Part shown: positions 1-11,489 of the stretch, piece by piece
Layout: every line of letters begins with the position of its first letter
Numbering within the stretch: the first letter of the stretch is position 1
DNA from: Limnephilus marmoratus
Lineage: Eukaryota > Arthropoda > Insecta > Trichoptera > Limnephilidae
DNA length: 64,000 nucleotides
Assembly: GCA_917880885.1 (NCBI GenBank)
Contig: OU862934.1
Coordinates: forward strand, 34,518,734-34,582,733
Direction: 5' to 3'
The notes under the pieces: model-generated
The model's input: the letters and a program-made list of their open reading frames with translations, nothing else
What the model was told of the DNA's origin: nothing
The model's database searches: none
Position numbers and translations under genes: made by a program

Positions 1-828
1 TACTCACCTGATGTTGGAAATTAACACTCTTTCCACCAGGAGCGCCACTATCGAACAGGTTTTGAATGTCCAAGCTTCCATGTCAAAAAAGCTGGACACG
101 GCCATTAAGGCTCGCCCCACTCAGAGCATTGCACCAATTTCATATGCTTCAGCAGCGGCTGGTTTGCCCTCTTCCAAGAAGGTTTTGATTAACGGTTTTG
201 AGCGACCTTTGCCCCCCAAACCGTTGACGGTACTGGTGTACCCGGAGATTCCTGAGGGGAAAACTTCGGAAGGAACCCAGAAGGATATGGAAAAGCTTAT
301 AAACCCCAGGACTGACGACTTCCAGATCGTTCGCGTGCGAAAGATTAAAGACGCTGGCATGGCCCTGCAAGCCAAAGGGAAAAAAGATCTTGAAAACATT
401 CTTAAGGCGGGAACCAAGCTAGCAGCAAGTGGGCTGAAACTTGTCAACCCCCTGGGTCGTTTACCTAAGATTGTAGTCTACAACGTCCCTAAAGGCGATC
501 CCCCTGCTGACCAGGCCCTCTACGGCGAAATCTTTACCAACAACCTGGAAGGACATACCCCTCTATCCCTGGAAGACCACCTCCGCACCATGAGGAGAGT
601 TTCCCTCTTTGGAAAGCATGACGGCGGCACAATGAATATGGTCCTGACGTGCCACCCGGCCGCCAGGAAGGTACTTATTGACAGCGGGCAGTGTTATCTT
701 GGGTGAACGCTTGTCGGACCCGCGATTACGCTGGCGCCACCAGGTGCTTTAAATGCCATCTTTATGGACATATTTCAAAGAGCTGTTCCCAAGACAAGGA
801 AACCTGCCGCCACTGCGCCGCTGTGGGT
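1..828 (+). pseudogene. LINE ORF1 (gag-like) copy 1, cut by window edge
   Basis: This is the C-terminal two thirds of a non-LTR retrotransposon ORF1, an RNA-binding gag-like protein. A long open frame runs to a stop at 704-706. After it, the reading continues in another frame into the first CCHC knuckle (CFKCHLYGH) and the start of the second, near 745-825. The text then switches abruptly at about 828 into the N-terminal acidic region (ESDSDMDTET) of the next copy. It is nearly identical to copies 2 and 3 over the shared part. The zinc-knuckle style suits R1/Jockey-type ORF1 proteins. No matching ORF2 follows directly. Confidence 0.75.
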
Positions 829-1705
829 GGCCATCGGCTCTGAATCTGATTCAGATATGGATACGGAGACAATAAACCCCCTTCCTGGACCCAGTGGGGT
901 CTCCATTATTGGTATTCACCCCCCAACCCCCATAGCTGGCAATAAGAAGCGTGCGCGAATCAGTGATTCTCCCAACAGTCAACTGGCCCTCGTGGAATCT
1001 ACCTGCAAGGCTATCCCGGCTATCGAGAAGTGTCATAAAATCAGGTGCATTGTCACGGATGGCACAAACAAGTTGAATAAGGCAGACAAGAGCGCCCTCA
1101 ACCAACTTGTGGACGACCTAATGACGGACATTACCCACCTGATGCTGGAAATCAATACTCTTTCCACCAGAAGCGCCACCATCGAGCAGGTTTTGAATGT
1201 CCAAGCCTCCATGTCTAAAAAGCTGGACACGGCCATTAAGGCTCGCCCCACCCTGAGCACTGCACCAATTTCATACGCATCAGAAGCGGCTGGCTTGCCC
1301 TCTTCCAAGAAGGTTTTGGTTAACGGCTTTGAGCGACCTTTGCCCCCCAAACCGCTGACGGTACTGGTGTACCCGGAGATTCCTGAGGGGAAAACTTCGG
1401 AGGGAACCCAGAAAGACATGGAAAAGCTCATAAACCCCAGGACCGACGACTTCCAGATCGTTCGCGTGCGAAAGATCAAAGGCGCTAGCATGGCCCTGCA
1501 AGCCAAGGGGAAGAAGGACCTTGAAAACATTCTTAAGGCGGGAACCAAGCTGGCAGCAAGTGGGCTGAAACTTGTCAACCCCCTGGGTCGTTTGCCTAAG
1601 ATTGTTGTTTACAACGTCCCTAAAGGCGATCCCTCTGCTGACCAGGCCCTCTTCGGCGAAATCTTCACCAACAACCTGGAAGGACATACCACATTATCCC
1701 TGGAA
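829..1705 (+). pseudogene. LINE ORF1 (gag-like) copy 2, truncated at both ends
   Basis: A second head-to-tail copy of the same ORF1. It starts at the acidic ESDSDMDTET segment and runs through the conserved middle (PLPPKPLTVLVYPE, PRTDDFQIVRVRKIK, PKIVVYNVPKGDP). It breaks off after NNLEGHTTLSLE, before the zinc knuckles. Its frame is open but fused to unrelated residues on both sides (ORF span 764-1765). Loss of the N-terminus and the CCHC domain makes it non-functional. Head-to-tail ORF1 without ORF2 suggests unequal exchange or internal duplication. Confidence 0.75.
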
Positions 1706-1739
1706 GTCGCCTATACCGGGGCGGGACAGTGGTGGGTAA

Positions 1740-3232
1740 TTCAATGTCCCTATCTACTAAATTAACAATGATCTCCGACGCAGTCTTGTCTTGCGAGTCG
1801 GATGGTGCGGGTCCCGACCTCGGGAAAGAGTCAGAAGCTTGGAGAAATTCCATCCAGGTCCAAATAGACGCGTTGAACAAGTCCCTTACCTTGGGCCCGC
1901 GTCCAAAGGGTAAAAGGAGATCTAAAAAGCCGGTCAAAGTAACTGACATTGACACTCTGATTCTGATTCCGACATGGATACTGAAACAATAAACCCCCTT
2001 CCCGGACCCAGTGGGGTCTCCATCGTGGGCATCCACCCCCCAACCCCCATTGCAGGCAACAAGAAGCGAGCAAGAATTAGAGACTCTCCTAATAGTCAGT
2101 TGGCACTTGCGGAATCTACCCGCAAGGCTATCCCGGCCATGGAGAAGTACCACAAAATCAGGTGTATTGTTACTGATGGCTCCAAAAAACTTAACAAAAC
2201 AGATAAGGGCGCTCTCAACCTACTCTTGGACGACTTGATGAGTGACATCACCCACTTGATGCTGGAGATCAATACACTATCCACCAGGAGCGCCACCATC
2301 GAGCAGGTTATGAATGTCCAAGCCTCCATGACTAAAAAACTGGACACGGCCATTAAGGCTCGCCCAACACTGAGCACTGCACCAATGTCGTATGCCTCAG
2401 CAGCGGCTGGCTTGCCTTCTTCCAAGAAGGTTCTGGTTAATGGCCTTGAGCGACCATTGCCCCCCAAACCGCTGACGGTACTGGTGTACCCGGAGACTCC
2501 TGAGTGGAAAACTTCTGAGGGTACGCAAAAGGACATGGAGAGACTCATCAACCCCAGGACCGACGACTTCCAGATTGTTCGCCTACGAAAGATCAAAGGT
2601 GCCGGCATGGCTCTGCAAGCCAAAGGGAAGGACTTGGAGAACATTCTTAAGGCGGGATCCAAGCTGGCAGCGAATGAACTTAAACTAGTCAATCCCCTGG
2701 TTTGCCCAAGGTTGTTATATACAACGTCCCAAAGGGAGAACCCTCTGCTGACCAGGCCCTCTTCGGCAAAATCTTCGCCAACAATTTGGAAGGACGTACC
2801 ACATTGTCCCTGGAAGACCACCTCCGCACCATGAGGAGAGTCTCCCTCTTTGGAAAGCGCGACGGTGGAATGATGAATATGGTCCTGACGTGCAACCCGG
2901 CCGCCAGGAAGGTACTCATTGACAGCGGGCTGTGTTATCTTGGGTGGAACGCTTGTCGGACCCGCGATTACACTGGCGCCACCAGATGCTTTAAATGCCA
3001 TCTATATGGCCATATTTCTAAGAGCTGTTCCCAAGATAAAGAAACCTGCCGCCACTGCGCCGCTGTGGGTCATGGCTACAAAGATTGCTCCAAGAGGGCA
3101 CAGCCTGCTGTCTGCGCCACCTGCTCACGCTTTAAGAAGCCGGCGGATCATCCGACGGGTGACAGGAACTGTCTGGCCCAAAAAGCAGCGGTGGAGGCAG
3201 CCTTCCGGATGACGGATTATGGTTCCTCTTAA
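1740..3232 (+). pseudogene. LINE ORF1 (gag-like) copy 3, most complete
   Basis: The longest ORF1 copy. It starts with a basic N-terminal part at 1744-1960 (MSLSTKLTMISD) and ends at a stop at 3230-3232. There are two frameshifts relative to the other copies: one near 1955, just before SDSDSDMDTET, and one near 2700, where two bases are missing at the NPLGRLPK equivalent. Three zinc knuckles lie at about 2986-3174: two CX2CX4HX4C and a third longer C-C-H-C motif, the R1/Jockey-type ORF1 arrangement. The frameshifts make it a pseudogene. Confidence 0.8.
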
Positions 3233-3302
3233 TCCCCTCTCCCTAGGTCAGGTCAACCTTCAGCGATCCCGGATGGCCACACTGGAAGTACTGACCTCAA
3301 CA

Positions 3303-3600
3303 TCGACATTATGCTTATTTCAATTTTTTTCAATTCAATTCAATTTATTTATTCTTTAAAAACATTACAAAATTAAAAATTTTAATGCGTTTTTAAAATA
3401 TATTTGTAACAGTATTACATTAAATATTAAATTAAATATATAAATGGTAGGCAAAAAAAAAAAAAAACTATATAAGCATTAATTGAGCTTGCCTTTTAAA
3501 GGCAGCTTCACTGACGCTAAATATGTCAATACAGGAATAATAATATGTCATAATTTATTCAGGAACAGTACACCTGGGAAGGTAAGACCCCCATTAATTT
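3303..3600 (-). repeat. AT-rich LINE 3'-tail-like sequence and filler
   Basis: A stretch with CAATT and ATTT runs (3330-3360), an A tract at 3455-3469 and no coding signal. The run of T/ATTT reading into A-rich DNA resembles the 3' end of a LINE on the minus strand, but no ORF supports that. Confidence 0.3.
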
Positions 3601-3800
3601 TCCGGGTGCGGTACTCTAAGTTGGCCGCTCACCAGGGGCGGGTGTCCTGGTCAACACTTCATTGATCAGTCCCCTCCTTCTGGCTGGTCTTTCTGATGAA
3701 TACCAAACCTGTGTATGTATTAGATTTGGGGACACTGAGATCTTCTTGATTTCAGTGTACTTTAAATTTGGGAATCCGGTAGTACACAAGTGTGACAAGT
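3600..3800 (+). pseudogene. APE-type endonuclease fragment of a LINE ORF2
   Basis: The frames around 3610-3790 read LVNTSLIS..LLAGLSDEYQTCVCIRFGDTEIFLISVYFKF. This matches the core of LINE apurinic-endonuclease-like domains (the 'IRFGDTEIFLISVYF' strand). Only about 60 residues survive and there is one frame change. It sits just upstream of an R2-type RT. R2 elements do not use an APE nuclease, so it is more likely a remnant of the ORF1-donating LINE. Confidence 0.5.
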
Positions 3801-3804
3801 ACAC

Positions 3805-5388
3805 ATGGCAGACAATGAGGTTGAAGAGGAGGCTACACCGCCACCGACTAATTGTGACATGACGGACGTCCGCATGCAGCTACAACGCCTGTGTGGTGAA
3901 CTAGCTGAGCATGACGGATATAAATGCGGTGAGCTAAGGTACATCGTCACTTTAGCCCTAGCCGGAGAGGACGTCGAGCCACGCTTAACCGCCTGGCTGG
4001 CTGACGTATTTCCGGCTCGCACCCGTCGTGTCGCGAATCGCAATGTTAATCACGATGTAGTCGACAATGTAAGTAGAAGAAAGAGGAGACAATTAGAGAG
4101 AAGGAGGAAGTACCGTCGGACTCAGGCCCGATGGCTGAAAGACCCGGGCTGTATCGCGAGGGAAATCATAAGCGGGAAGGAAGATGCTTCCCAAGATATG
4201 CCGGACTTGGAGGCCTTCGTTGAGGCATGGGAGCCGTTGATCGGTGAACCCAGCCAACCGTTTAACGAAGAGTCTAGGTTATCCCCAGTTCGAGATGACC
4301 TTCGCGCTCTCATGGAGCGACCGATCACCTTTGATGAGGCGTATGATGCGCGAGTCAAGGTGTCTTCAGCCGCGGGTCCCGATGGTATTACCGCGAGGCA
4401 ATGGGGGAAAACCCCCCGTTGTGTCATCTTATTTCTTCTGAATCTCATTCTCTTTACGGGACATCCCCCAACGGTCTTAACCACCGCAAGGACAATATTT
4501 ATAGAGAAAGGTGAGGCTAGCCCAAGGGCTTTGGATTACCGTCCGATCACCGTGCAATCGGTGGTCTTAAGGCATTTCCACAAAGTTCTGGCTAGGAGGC
4601 TAAACAGAGCCTTTTTGAACGACAATACGCAAAGAGCATTTATTAACGCCGACGGAGTTGCGGAGAACCTGCACATAATGCAGACTGTATTATCGTCAGC
4701 CCGCAACAACATTAAAACCGTCCATATGGTAGTTCTTGATGTCTAAAAAGTATTTGACTCGATTAGTCACCACGCACTGTTGGCCGCCCTCGTGCAGCTC
4801 GGCCTGCCTACCCGATTCGTCGAGTATATAGGCCGGTTGTATGCGGACGCGTCGACTGTATTTCAGGTGAAAGGCAGACGTTCTAGCGCTCTAAAGGTCC
4901 GTCGCGGTGTGAGACTATTCAATTTTATAATTGACATAGCGCTGAGGGCCCTTCCGAACTATTCGTGTGACGGGGGAGCGCGCCAGCGCGCTCGCCTTCG
5001 CGGATGACGTGTGCCTGTTGGCTTCGACGGCCGCAGGCTTGCGAGCAGCTTTGTCTGCATTCGAATCTGAACTAGCGAAACGGGGCCTATATTTGAATGC
5101 TGGGAAGAGCCTAACCGTTTCCCTGGAGGCTTCGGGAAGAGAAAAGAAGGTTAAGTCGGTGGAGGGGTCCTTCACCGCAGATGGAGCCATTCTACCGTCG
5201 GCGTCTTCTCTATCGACCTGCAAATACCTGGGCTTACGGTTTGGGCTCCATGGAGTAACCAATACGGACAAGATAGTCAATGTCTTAGGTGAGCTACTAG
5301 AGCGCATCGGACGTGGGGCGCTCAAACCGCAGCAGAGGCTACGCTTATTATTATTCCGACATACATCGGTTATTGATTGGGAGGCCTA
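3805..5388 (+). pseudogene. R2-type non-LTR retrotransposon, copy 1: N-terminal region and reverse transcriptase
   Basis: A reverse transcriptase of the R2 lineage. Visible blocks are RRKRRQLERRRKYRRTQ, SAAGPDGITARQW, LDYRPITVQSVVLRHFHKVLARRL, LDV-stop-KVFDSISHHALL, RRGVR..LFNFIIDIALRAL, AFADDVCLLAS and CKYLGLRFG. Lesions are an in-frame TAA at 4744-4746 inside RT motif A, loss of the QGDPLSP block at about 4910, and a frameshift near 4960 before the catalytic ADD. The DYRPIT..RHFHK block and the linked C-terminal REL domain fit R2 rather than R1. It ends abruptly near 5388 against a second copy. Confidence 0.8.
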
Positions 5389-5391
5389 AAC

Positions 5392-6270
5392 ACTAACGCG
5401 CTAGCTTTTGCTGATGATGTTTGTCTACTTGCCTCCACCGAATCTGGCCTGCAGGAAGCGCTTCAGGCCTTCGGTGGGGCTCTAGCTGAGCCAGGACTTA
5501 ATCTTAACCCCACCAAGAGCTTGACACTTTCCCTAGTGGCTTCGGGTTGACAAAAGCGGGTAAAGTCGGTAGCAGGGAAATTCACCATTGGTGAAACCCT
5601 CCTGCCCTCTACATCCGTCTTGTCTACCTGGAAATACCTGGGATTGCACTTTGGTCTTGGTAGGGTTACCCGCGTGGAGAACTCCTGACGGTCTTGACTG
5701 AGAAACTGAAAAGGATTACCACAGGACCTCTTAAACCCCAGCAGAGACTGTGGATATTGGAAACGTACCTGCTCCTGTCACTAACCCATGGGTTGGTTTT
5801 TGGGCGTATAACCGCAGACCTGCTGGGGCGCCTCGACCGCCAGGACCGCAGCTGTCCGACGATGGATCCACCACTTGGATACTTTCACACCCCTGTGAAG
5901 GAGGGGGGCCTTGGACTGCCGAGCTTTACTTACTCAATTCCCTGCCTGAGAGCCCCCAGAATCAAGAACCTCCAGCGATCCGGGCTTCCGCTGGCTCAAC
6001 CATTTTGGCACACTGGATTCATCCGGAACCAACTTGTTTGGTGCCAGCGGCGGCTTGCGAGGCCGGGTGTTCGCGATACCAGAGATGTAAGAGCGCACTG
6101 GGTCAAGAGACTACATGATAGTAATGACGGTGCTGAACTAGAAGAAAGTCGGGGATGTCAATACTCGACAGATTGGATTCTTCCCAATTCTGAAGGCATC
6201 CCCGCCGCAGGTTACCGGTGCGCAGATCTCAGGTGTAGTTCTCTCCAGATAGCTGCAGTCAGGTTGTAAG
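5392..6270 (+). pseudogene. R2-type non-LTR retrotransposon, copy 2: end of RT and thumb
   Basis: Begins directly at the RT catalytic block (LAFADDVCLLASTESG). It continues through TKSLTLSLVASG-stop, WKYLGLHFGLG, LKPQQRLWILETYLLLSLTHGLVFG and PPLGYFHTPVKEGGLGLPSF. The last is the R2-typical 'YFHxPVKxGGL' thumb signature. There is a TGA at about 5548-5550 and a frame change near 5690. Codon-level divergence from copy 1 over the overlap shows a different R2 subfamily, not a recent duplicate. It loses homology after about 6110-6270. Confidence 0.78.
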
Positions 6271-6880
6271 GCTGAGCTGCCTTTGTTAGCTTCCTTCAGT
6301 TCCACACCAGGGAACGGTACAATGAGTGATAGAGAGAGGTATTTTGAGGTAATCCTTTGTAGTAAAAAACACTTGTGTTGTGATATTGGATATTCGTAAC
6401 TATTTATTCTTGTGAATAATTTTACAGAGAGGTTTGGTCTGAGCACTTGACTGCGACAATAATTTAGACTAATTAATTTACAGAAGTGAAAGACGGTTTG
6501 CTAAACAAGCAGAGTTTAGACGACGATAATAACAATAGAGAGAGACTGTTTGTAAGATTGAGAATGACAAGCAGAGTCAAAACACGCCATTTTATAGACA
6601 CAAAAAGAGAAAGTTTTATGCGCCACAGACAAAAGAGATTTTAGACAAGACATTTTATGGCGATATTTTAGTAATAGGTGGCATAGACGCGAAAGTTTAA
6701 GATAAAGGGCTCTACACATCGAGATTAGAATAAATGATAAGTAAATGTTCAGTGCTACATGAATTTAAATAGAAAATAGGACAATCACAACACACAACAT
6801 CCAACAACCGGAACTACCATAAAGTACACATAAATGCCTTACCGACACGCATGAGAACCTCAAGGGGATGACGAACCCAT
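6271..6880. other. Non-coding gap inside the R2 remnant
   Basis: AT-rich sequence separates the R2 thumb from its endonuclease domain. No coding or terminal-repeat signal was seen, so it is probably an old insertion or heavily decayed sequence. Confidence 0.4.
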
Positions 6881-7473
6881 ATGAGAGAGGGAGGCCAAGA
6901 GGGCAATGATAACAGTAATGCCTGGGTGTGCTGCCGGGCCGGATGTATAAACATGACCGAAATGGCAGCACATGTTGTCCAGAACTGCCCACGAACTCAT
7001 GGCGGCCGGATCCTATACATAATGCCGTCTGCGCAACCCTGGCTGGCGCTCTCTCAGACAGGGGATGGAGTGTCGCGCGTGGAACAAGATTCACGATGAA
7101 CAATATCAACCTCCAACCAGATATCACAGCATCCAAGGCCAACAAGTCTACAATCCTAGATGCATAAGTATTGTCGACATTGTTAGGCCTTTCACGGGTC
7201 CACAACATCAAGGTTGGAAAGTATAGTGGGGAGGAACTGAAAATACAAGTCACGGCGAAGCATGGCGTCCAGGCTCTCGCCGCGAAAATCTCGTGGAAGG
7301 GTGTATGGTGCACGAGGAGTGCCGGGGACTTGACGGCCCTTGGCATCTCTCGTGGCATCTTAAGGGGTATCACGATGAGGGTCCTCTGGGGCTCATTTAT
7401 GAGCTTCAGGGCGTTTACTCATGATACCACCCGCACCCCCCACAACCATCCGATACAGGGTACGAGCCGGTAG
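6881..7473 (+). pseudogene. R2-type CCHC plus restriction-like endonuclease domain
   Basis: The C-terminal domain of an R2 protein, split over three frames. The order is CRAGC..AAHVVQNCPRTH (CCHC-like), then HNAVCATLAGALSDRGWSVA, then NLQPDITASKANKSTILDA. The PD-x(n)-D arrangement matches the R2 restriction-like endonuclease. HNIKVGKYSGEEL and VTAKHG follow, to a stop at 7471-7473. An extra stop at 7165-7167 and frame shifts kill it. This domain cleaves the 28S rRNA gene target in active R2 elements, which agrees with the 28S sequence found downstream. Confidence 0.8.
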
Positions 7474-7689
7474 AGAATGGGGATCGGATAGAAAACGAGC
7501 CCCCCTCCGCCGGCGCCTCCTGGCATGTTTAGTTTTATCTTCATTAAATAGTTTACAGTGTAGGATTCCCTAACTTCGCCCAGAGGGAATGAATTAATAA
7601 AATCGTTTCAAAATTATATGTTTCTAAGTTTCGCTAAATTATGTTTGGCCGAATCAAATCAATTTGTTCTGGGCAGTTTGTATCATAAA
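7474..7689 (+). mobile_element. R2 3' untranslated region
   Basis: Non-coding sequence between the end of the R2 ORF and the exact 28S target junction. It ends A-rich (..TATCATAAA) immediately before TAGCCAAATG, as expected for the 3' end of an R2 insertion. Confidence 0.7.
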
Positions 7690-7746
7690 TAGCCAAATGT
7701 CTCGTCATCTAATTAGTGACGCGCTAATGGATTAAGGAGATTCCCA

Positions 7747-7777
<31 letters not shown>

Positions 7778-7856
7778 TGCCAAGGGAACGGGCTAGGGAA
7801 AATCAGCGGGGAAAGAAGACCTGTTATGCTTGACTCTAGTCTGGTATTGTAAGGTG
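7690..7856 (+). rRNA. 28S rRNA gene fragment downstream of the R2 target site (degenerate)
   Basis: About 165 bp that I recognise as the conserved 28S core immediately 3' of the R2 cleavage site. It starts TAGCCAAATG, continues CTCGTCATCTAATTAGTGAC, CCCTATCTACTATCTAGCG and AAACCACTGCCAAGGGAAC, then AATCAGCGGGGAAAGAAGAC and TTGACTCTAGTCTGG. It carries substitutions and small indels against the near-invariant 28S (e.g. TGTCTCG for TGCCTCG, a missing C in GACCTGTT), and it stops near 7856. It is not part of a working rDNA unit; it is a relocated or orphaned rDNA piece carried with the R2 remnant. Confidence 0.88.
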
Positions 7857-9689
7857 CATTAATAAATCCCTTCCTACAGCCCCTACCTTAACCCGCCTCA
7901 CAACCCTGCCAGACCGGGTGGTGACATAGTTCCCCAGTCTTTACATCTGTACAGACAGGGGTGTTCTTGTAATCTCATTTGACACATTCTCTTACAGCTT
8001 GTCGCCCACAGTCCATACACGTTGCTATTAAAATCGCAAGACCAACATTGTCACCAATCATTGTTTAATTCTCGAAATGACATAACTAGAATGCTTTCAT
8101 GACCTCACTCACAAACAAACGGTTGCTATAGCAAAGACGTTACATACTTTAGACGCGGGGTAGAAATCTCAAAATGGGAAGCCAACAACAAGACAATTGT
8201 AGAGTACTCGATTTCTAGTACTCTAGTACTAAACTGCCACGCGTCGAGTAAGGTCGTGTCCTACTAGTAAGTAAATTGCATTAAAAAGCGCCAAAATTCC
8301 CTCGTGTGTGATGAGAAAATGTTTCCATTACACGGTAAACAGTAGTAAAAGCGAAGGAATAACATTTCATTTGTAAATACATGCAAATTACTTATTATTA
8401 TCGATTATAAAAATAATGCAATTGCTTTCCGCCCAAAGATTTTATGCATCATTAGAGAACTCAAGGCCTACTAAAGTACAGGTCTGGATGCGCAACAGCC
8501 AAATTACAAAGTCGATGCCATGCCGTCGCTAAGTAAAATTTACTTTTTATAATAATAATCTAATGATTCCTTATTTACTTGCCTGCGGTAAAACAACATA
8601 CAAATCAGCAGAAACAACAAATACAATAACAATCAACGCCATTTGCAAACTATCGTTGTTCATTATAGCTATTTGACATCTCAAAATTCGACTGGTGCCC
8701 AGGCCTCCTACTTTAGTCGGCCTTGAGACAGTATTCGACGGAACTTTTGAATTTTGAATACGAAAATGCCGCCCGCGTTCTATCTTTTGTTTCGTTCATA
8801 TGTACATATTATTTTAAGCGTCTATCTTTATCATACACGAATAACTTTTGAATTAAGAAATTATTGACAATCGCTGAAAACAAAAGAGTTTTGATTAATT
8901 GCCACATTATATCTTGAGTTTGTGAGACTCTGGCAAGTCTATTTATATTACGTCATTGTGCTATAGCTGCTATTTTTATATCCTGTCATTCTTTGTTGTC
9001 TGTTTTGTTCCTAGCATTGATCTAAAGCACACGCATTATTACAAAATGTCTGACACAAATGATACCATGTTTAATTTTGTATGTTCTGTACAAAGTGAGT
9101 GGGAATAATCTCGCCGACTAGTTTACAATATGTCAAATGTACCTATGTACGAATGTTGCATCCGAAACTGTTTTCGAATTATAGCTTCAGATTTTTAAAT
9201 TATAGCTTTGAATGCAAATTACTAAACGAAATGAAACAAAATGAAAATTGTTAATTTGCTGGAATTAGGTGATAATATGTGTATGGGAAAAATAATGGAT
9301 TACAAGAAAGAATGAAACCAATCACTTATCTCTGTAAAGGCGAACAACACAATTACAAATATAGTTTTTTTAGTTCCACCGCGTTACCTCGAGGTATTAT
9401 CGCCACACAAATAGTATAGAATGATCTTGATACGGTCAAAACATCTTCTTTTAGTTCATAAATGAATATATTATATGAACAACCAAGAAAAATGCTTTCC
9501 ATGTAGTTTCAAATATTCTTCTCAAGTTGCTTTCAATGTCCCAAATCTTCTTCTGTTTTTCAGAAACAAAAGCACTTCAATTCACTTTTGTCATTGTTCT
9601 ATTTTCAAATGCTTTTCCAGAAAGGTGTTGTGGTTAGGGAGGGTAGGTACTGAATAAATGACATCTCGGTAGGAACTATGCATATTTTT
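7857..9689. other. Intergenic AT-rich sequence, nothing recognised
   Basis: No convincing ORF, RNA gene or terminal repeat. It includes a short repetitive CTAGTACT motif near 8205-8230. It may be the flank into which the R2/28S block moved. Confidence 0.4.
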
Positions 9690-9782
9690 ATTTATTTATT
9701 GCTTCTTCACAATTTATATACATATATTTTTAGCATGTAATTATTAACCCCACTAGGGTTCGCCTGTATCAGGGTTAATAAT
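9690..9782 (-). repeat. LINE 3'-end-like tail with perfect 11-bp hairpin
   Basis: ATTATTAACCC at 9740-9750 pairs perfectly with GGGTTAATAAT at 9772-9782. A (TTTA)n run at 9690-9704 follows on the minus strand side. A stem-loop before an A/T-rich simple repeat is the usual form of a CR1/Jockey-like LINE 3' end. No coding part is attached. Confidence 0.4.
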
Positions 9783-10559
9783 TTCACAATTTAATAAAAA
9801 TAACACACGCAAATATCGGTCATGCAAAACAGTTAAGTAAAAGCAAAATAATAAAATTTAAAAATAAAATGATAAACAGAGAAAATAATAAGTGACAAAA
9901 ATATATGAAAACAACAAAGTGTTGAGCGATCAGACAAAATGTTATCATTCAGTATATCATTAGTTCATACCATTTTCAACAATAGATAAAATTAAAAAAA
10001 TATATGTCCTTAGGTTTTTTTTTTTAAATATGTGTAAAAAATAAAAAAATGAAAAAAACAAAGATTTATAAGCGATCAAATTAGAGCGAATCTTTCTTAT
10101 GCAATATTAAAGTGCAAATAATTATGAAATAAATATGAAAGAAACCGTTTTGATCACAACATTATTGTTTTATTTCATAAGTGCCCGTTTTCATTAAAAT
10201 ATGATTGTATTTTATAGTGTAAGTGACACCTTAGAAATGCCATCCGTGTGACCTTTTAGTTTTGACAATGTTATGGGATACGATAACCCCTATATATTTT
10301 ATTTTATTTATTTATTTATTTTATTTATTTTATTTTGCAGAAACAAACAGTACATTATTACATAATGGGAAATATTTACAAAGTTATAGAATTAATACAA
10401 TAATTGGTACCAATGACATGTCGCTGTTATATACTTATATTTTTTTGTGATAAATAATACATTATACCTAAATTAAGTTAGTAACTTATTGAAGGAGAGG
10501 GGTGTGGGAGAGTGTTTGTATGCGTGTAAATGAGGGTGTGTGAGGGTGAGTTGGTATGC
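9783..10559. other. AT-rich low-complexity region
   Basis: Mostly A/T with an (ATTT)n run at 10290-10335 that again looks like a minus-strand LINE tail. No ORF or structured RNA was recognised. Confidence 0.35.
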
Positions 10560-10960
10560 ACCTTTATTCGAGGACCTTCACAGGCCTTTAGACCCAGAAT
10601 CCGAGGACTCACACGAATCCGAGGACGTCCTCGGATTCGAAATGCGAAAAACTGAATATGTACCTATAATCTATGCAATCTGATTGGTCAACTGTCGAAA
10701 TTTTGGGCCAATCGGAGAGAGTCCTCATTTTCGTGGTGAAAAATATAGTGTTTAATTTCGCTAGTGTTTCATTAGTACGGGTGTGTGACCACCAGGGCGG
10801 CGCCGCTAATGCTGGAAATCACACACAGACCCTTAACCGAGGACTCTCTCAAAGTCCTCGGTTTCGTGTTAAAAGGTGCCGATCACCGGAATGTGAACAC
10901 CAGGAGGCGCTGCAAGCTCGAGTGTCAAGAAATCTCACCTACGCCCTAAACCGAGGACCA
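10560..10960. repeat. GAGGAC/GTCCTC repeat block with a perfect 26-bp palindrome
   Basis: Repeated (C)GAGGAC and GTCCTCGG motifs occur at 10569, 10602, 10620-10634, 10720, 10840, 10855 and 10950. The segment 10614-10639 is a perfect self-complementary palindrome centred on GACGTC. Related GAGGACCTTC / AAGTCCTC motifs recur at about 18840-19105. The small ORF across it (10673-11053) has no recognisable domain. Confidence 0.45.
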
Positions 10961-11489
10961 GTCGTTCGAAATTCCTACGTGCATGTGAATATAATAAGTA
11001 GGTATTGCACTATTAAGATTGTGCCGACAAGGAATTCAGTTTTTGACAGTTGAAACAAAATTCAATATTGCGTTTAATTCGTATTGTGAACTATGTTCTG
11101 TAATACTGTTTAATTCGCTGTACGGTATTGTAATTGAAATTTAATAATTGAAAGTTATTAAATATTACAATAAAAAAATTAGGACACCTGCTGTATTTGA
11201 TTAATCCGCGTCATATATTCTTCTTTCACTCCATTTTTCGTTAATCCGCTCTATGACCCTATTACCTACACCCAGGGCTGGGCAAAATACATGCTTTGCT
11301 GTAATTGAAATACAAATTACAAAATATTTAAAATATGAAATACAAAATACTTTCGAGTCGTGTATTTGAAATACAAAATACAGTATTTTAACCATTTTTT
11401 TTATTTCAAATACAAAATACAAGTTACAAAATACATTTGGTTTGGTAGAACCTTTGGTTGCAATAAATTGACATAAGTGCCCTTATCTA

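Noticed and set aside
121..1687. Long minus-strand ORFs (108, 181, 135 codons)
   Set aside because: Antisense shadows of the three ORF1 copies; same positions recur in each copy.
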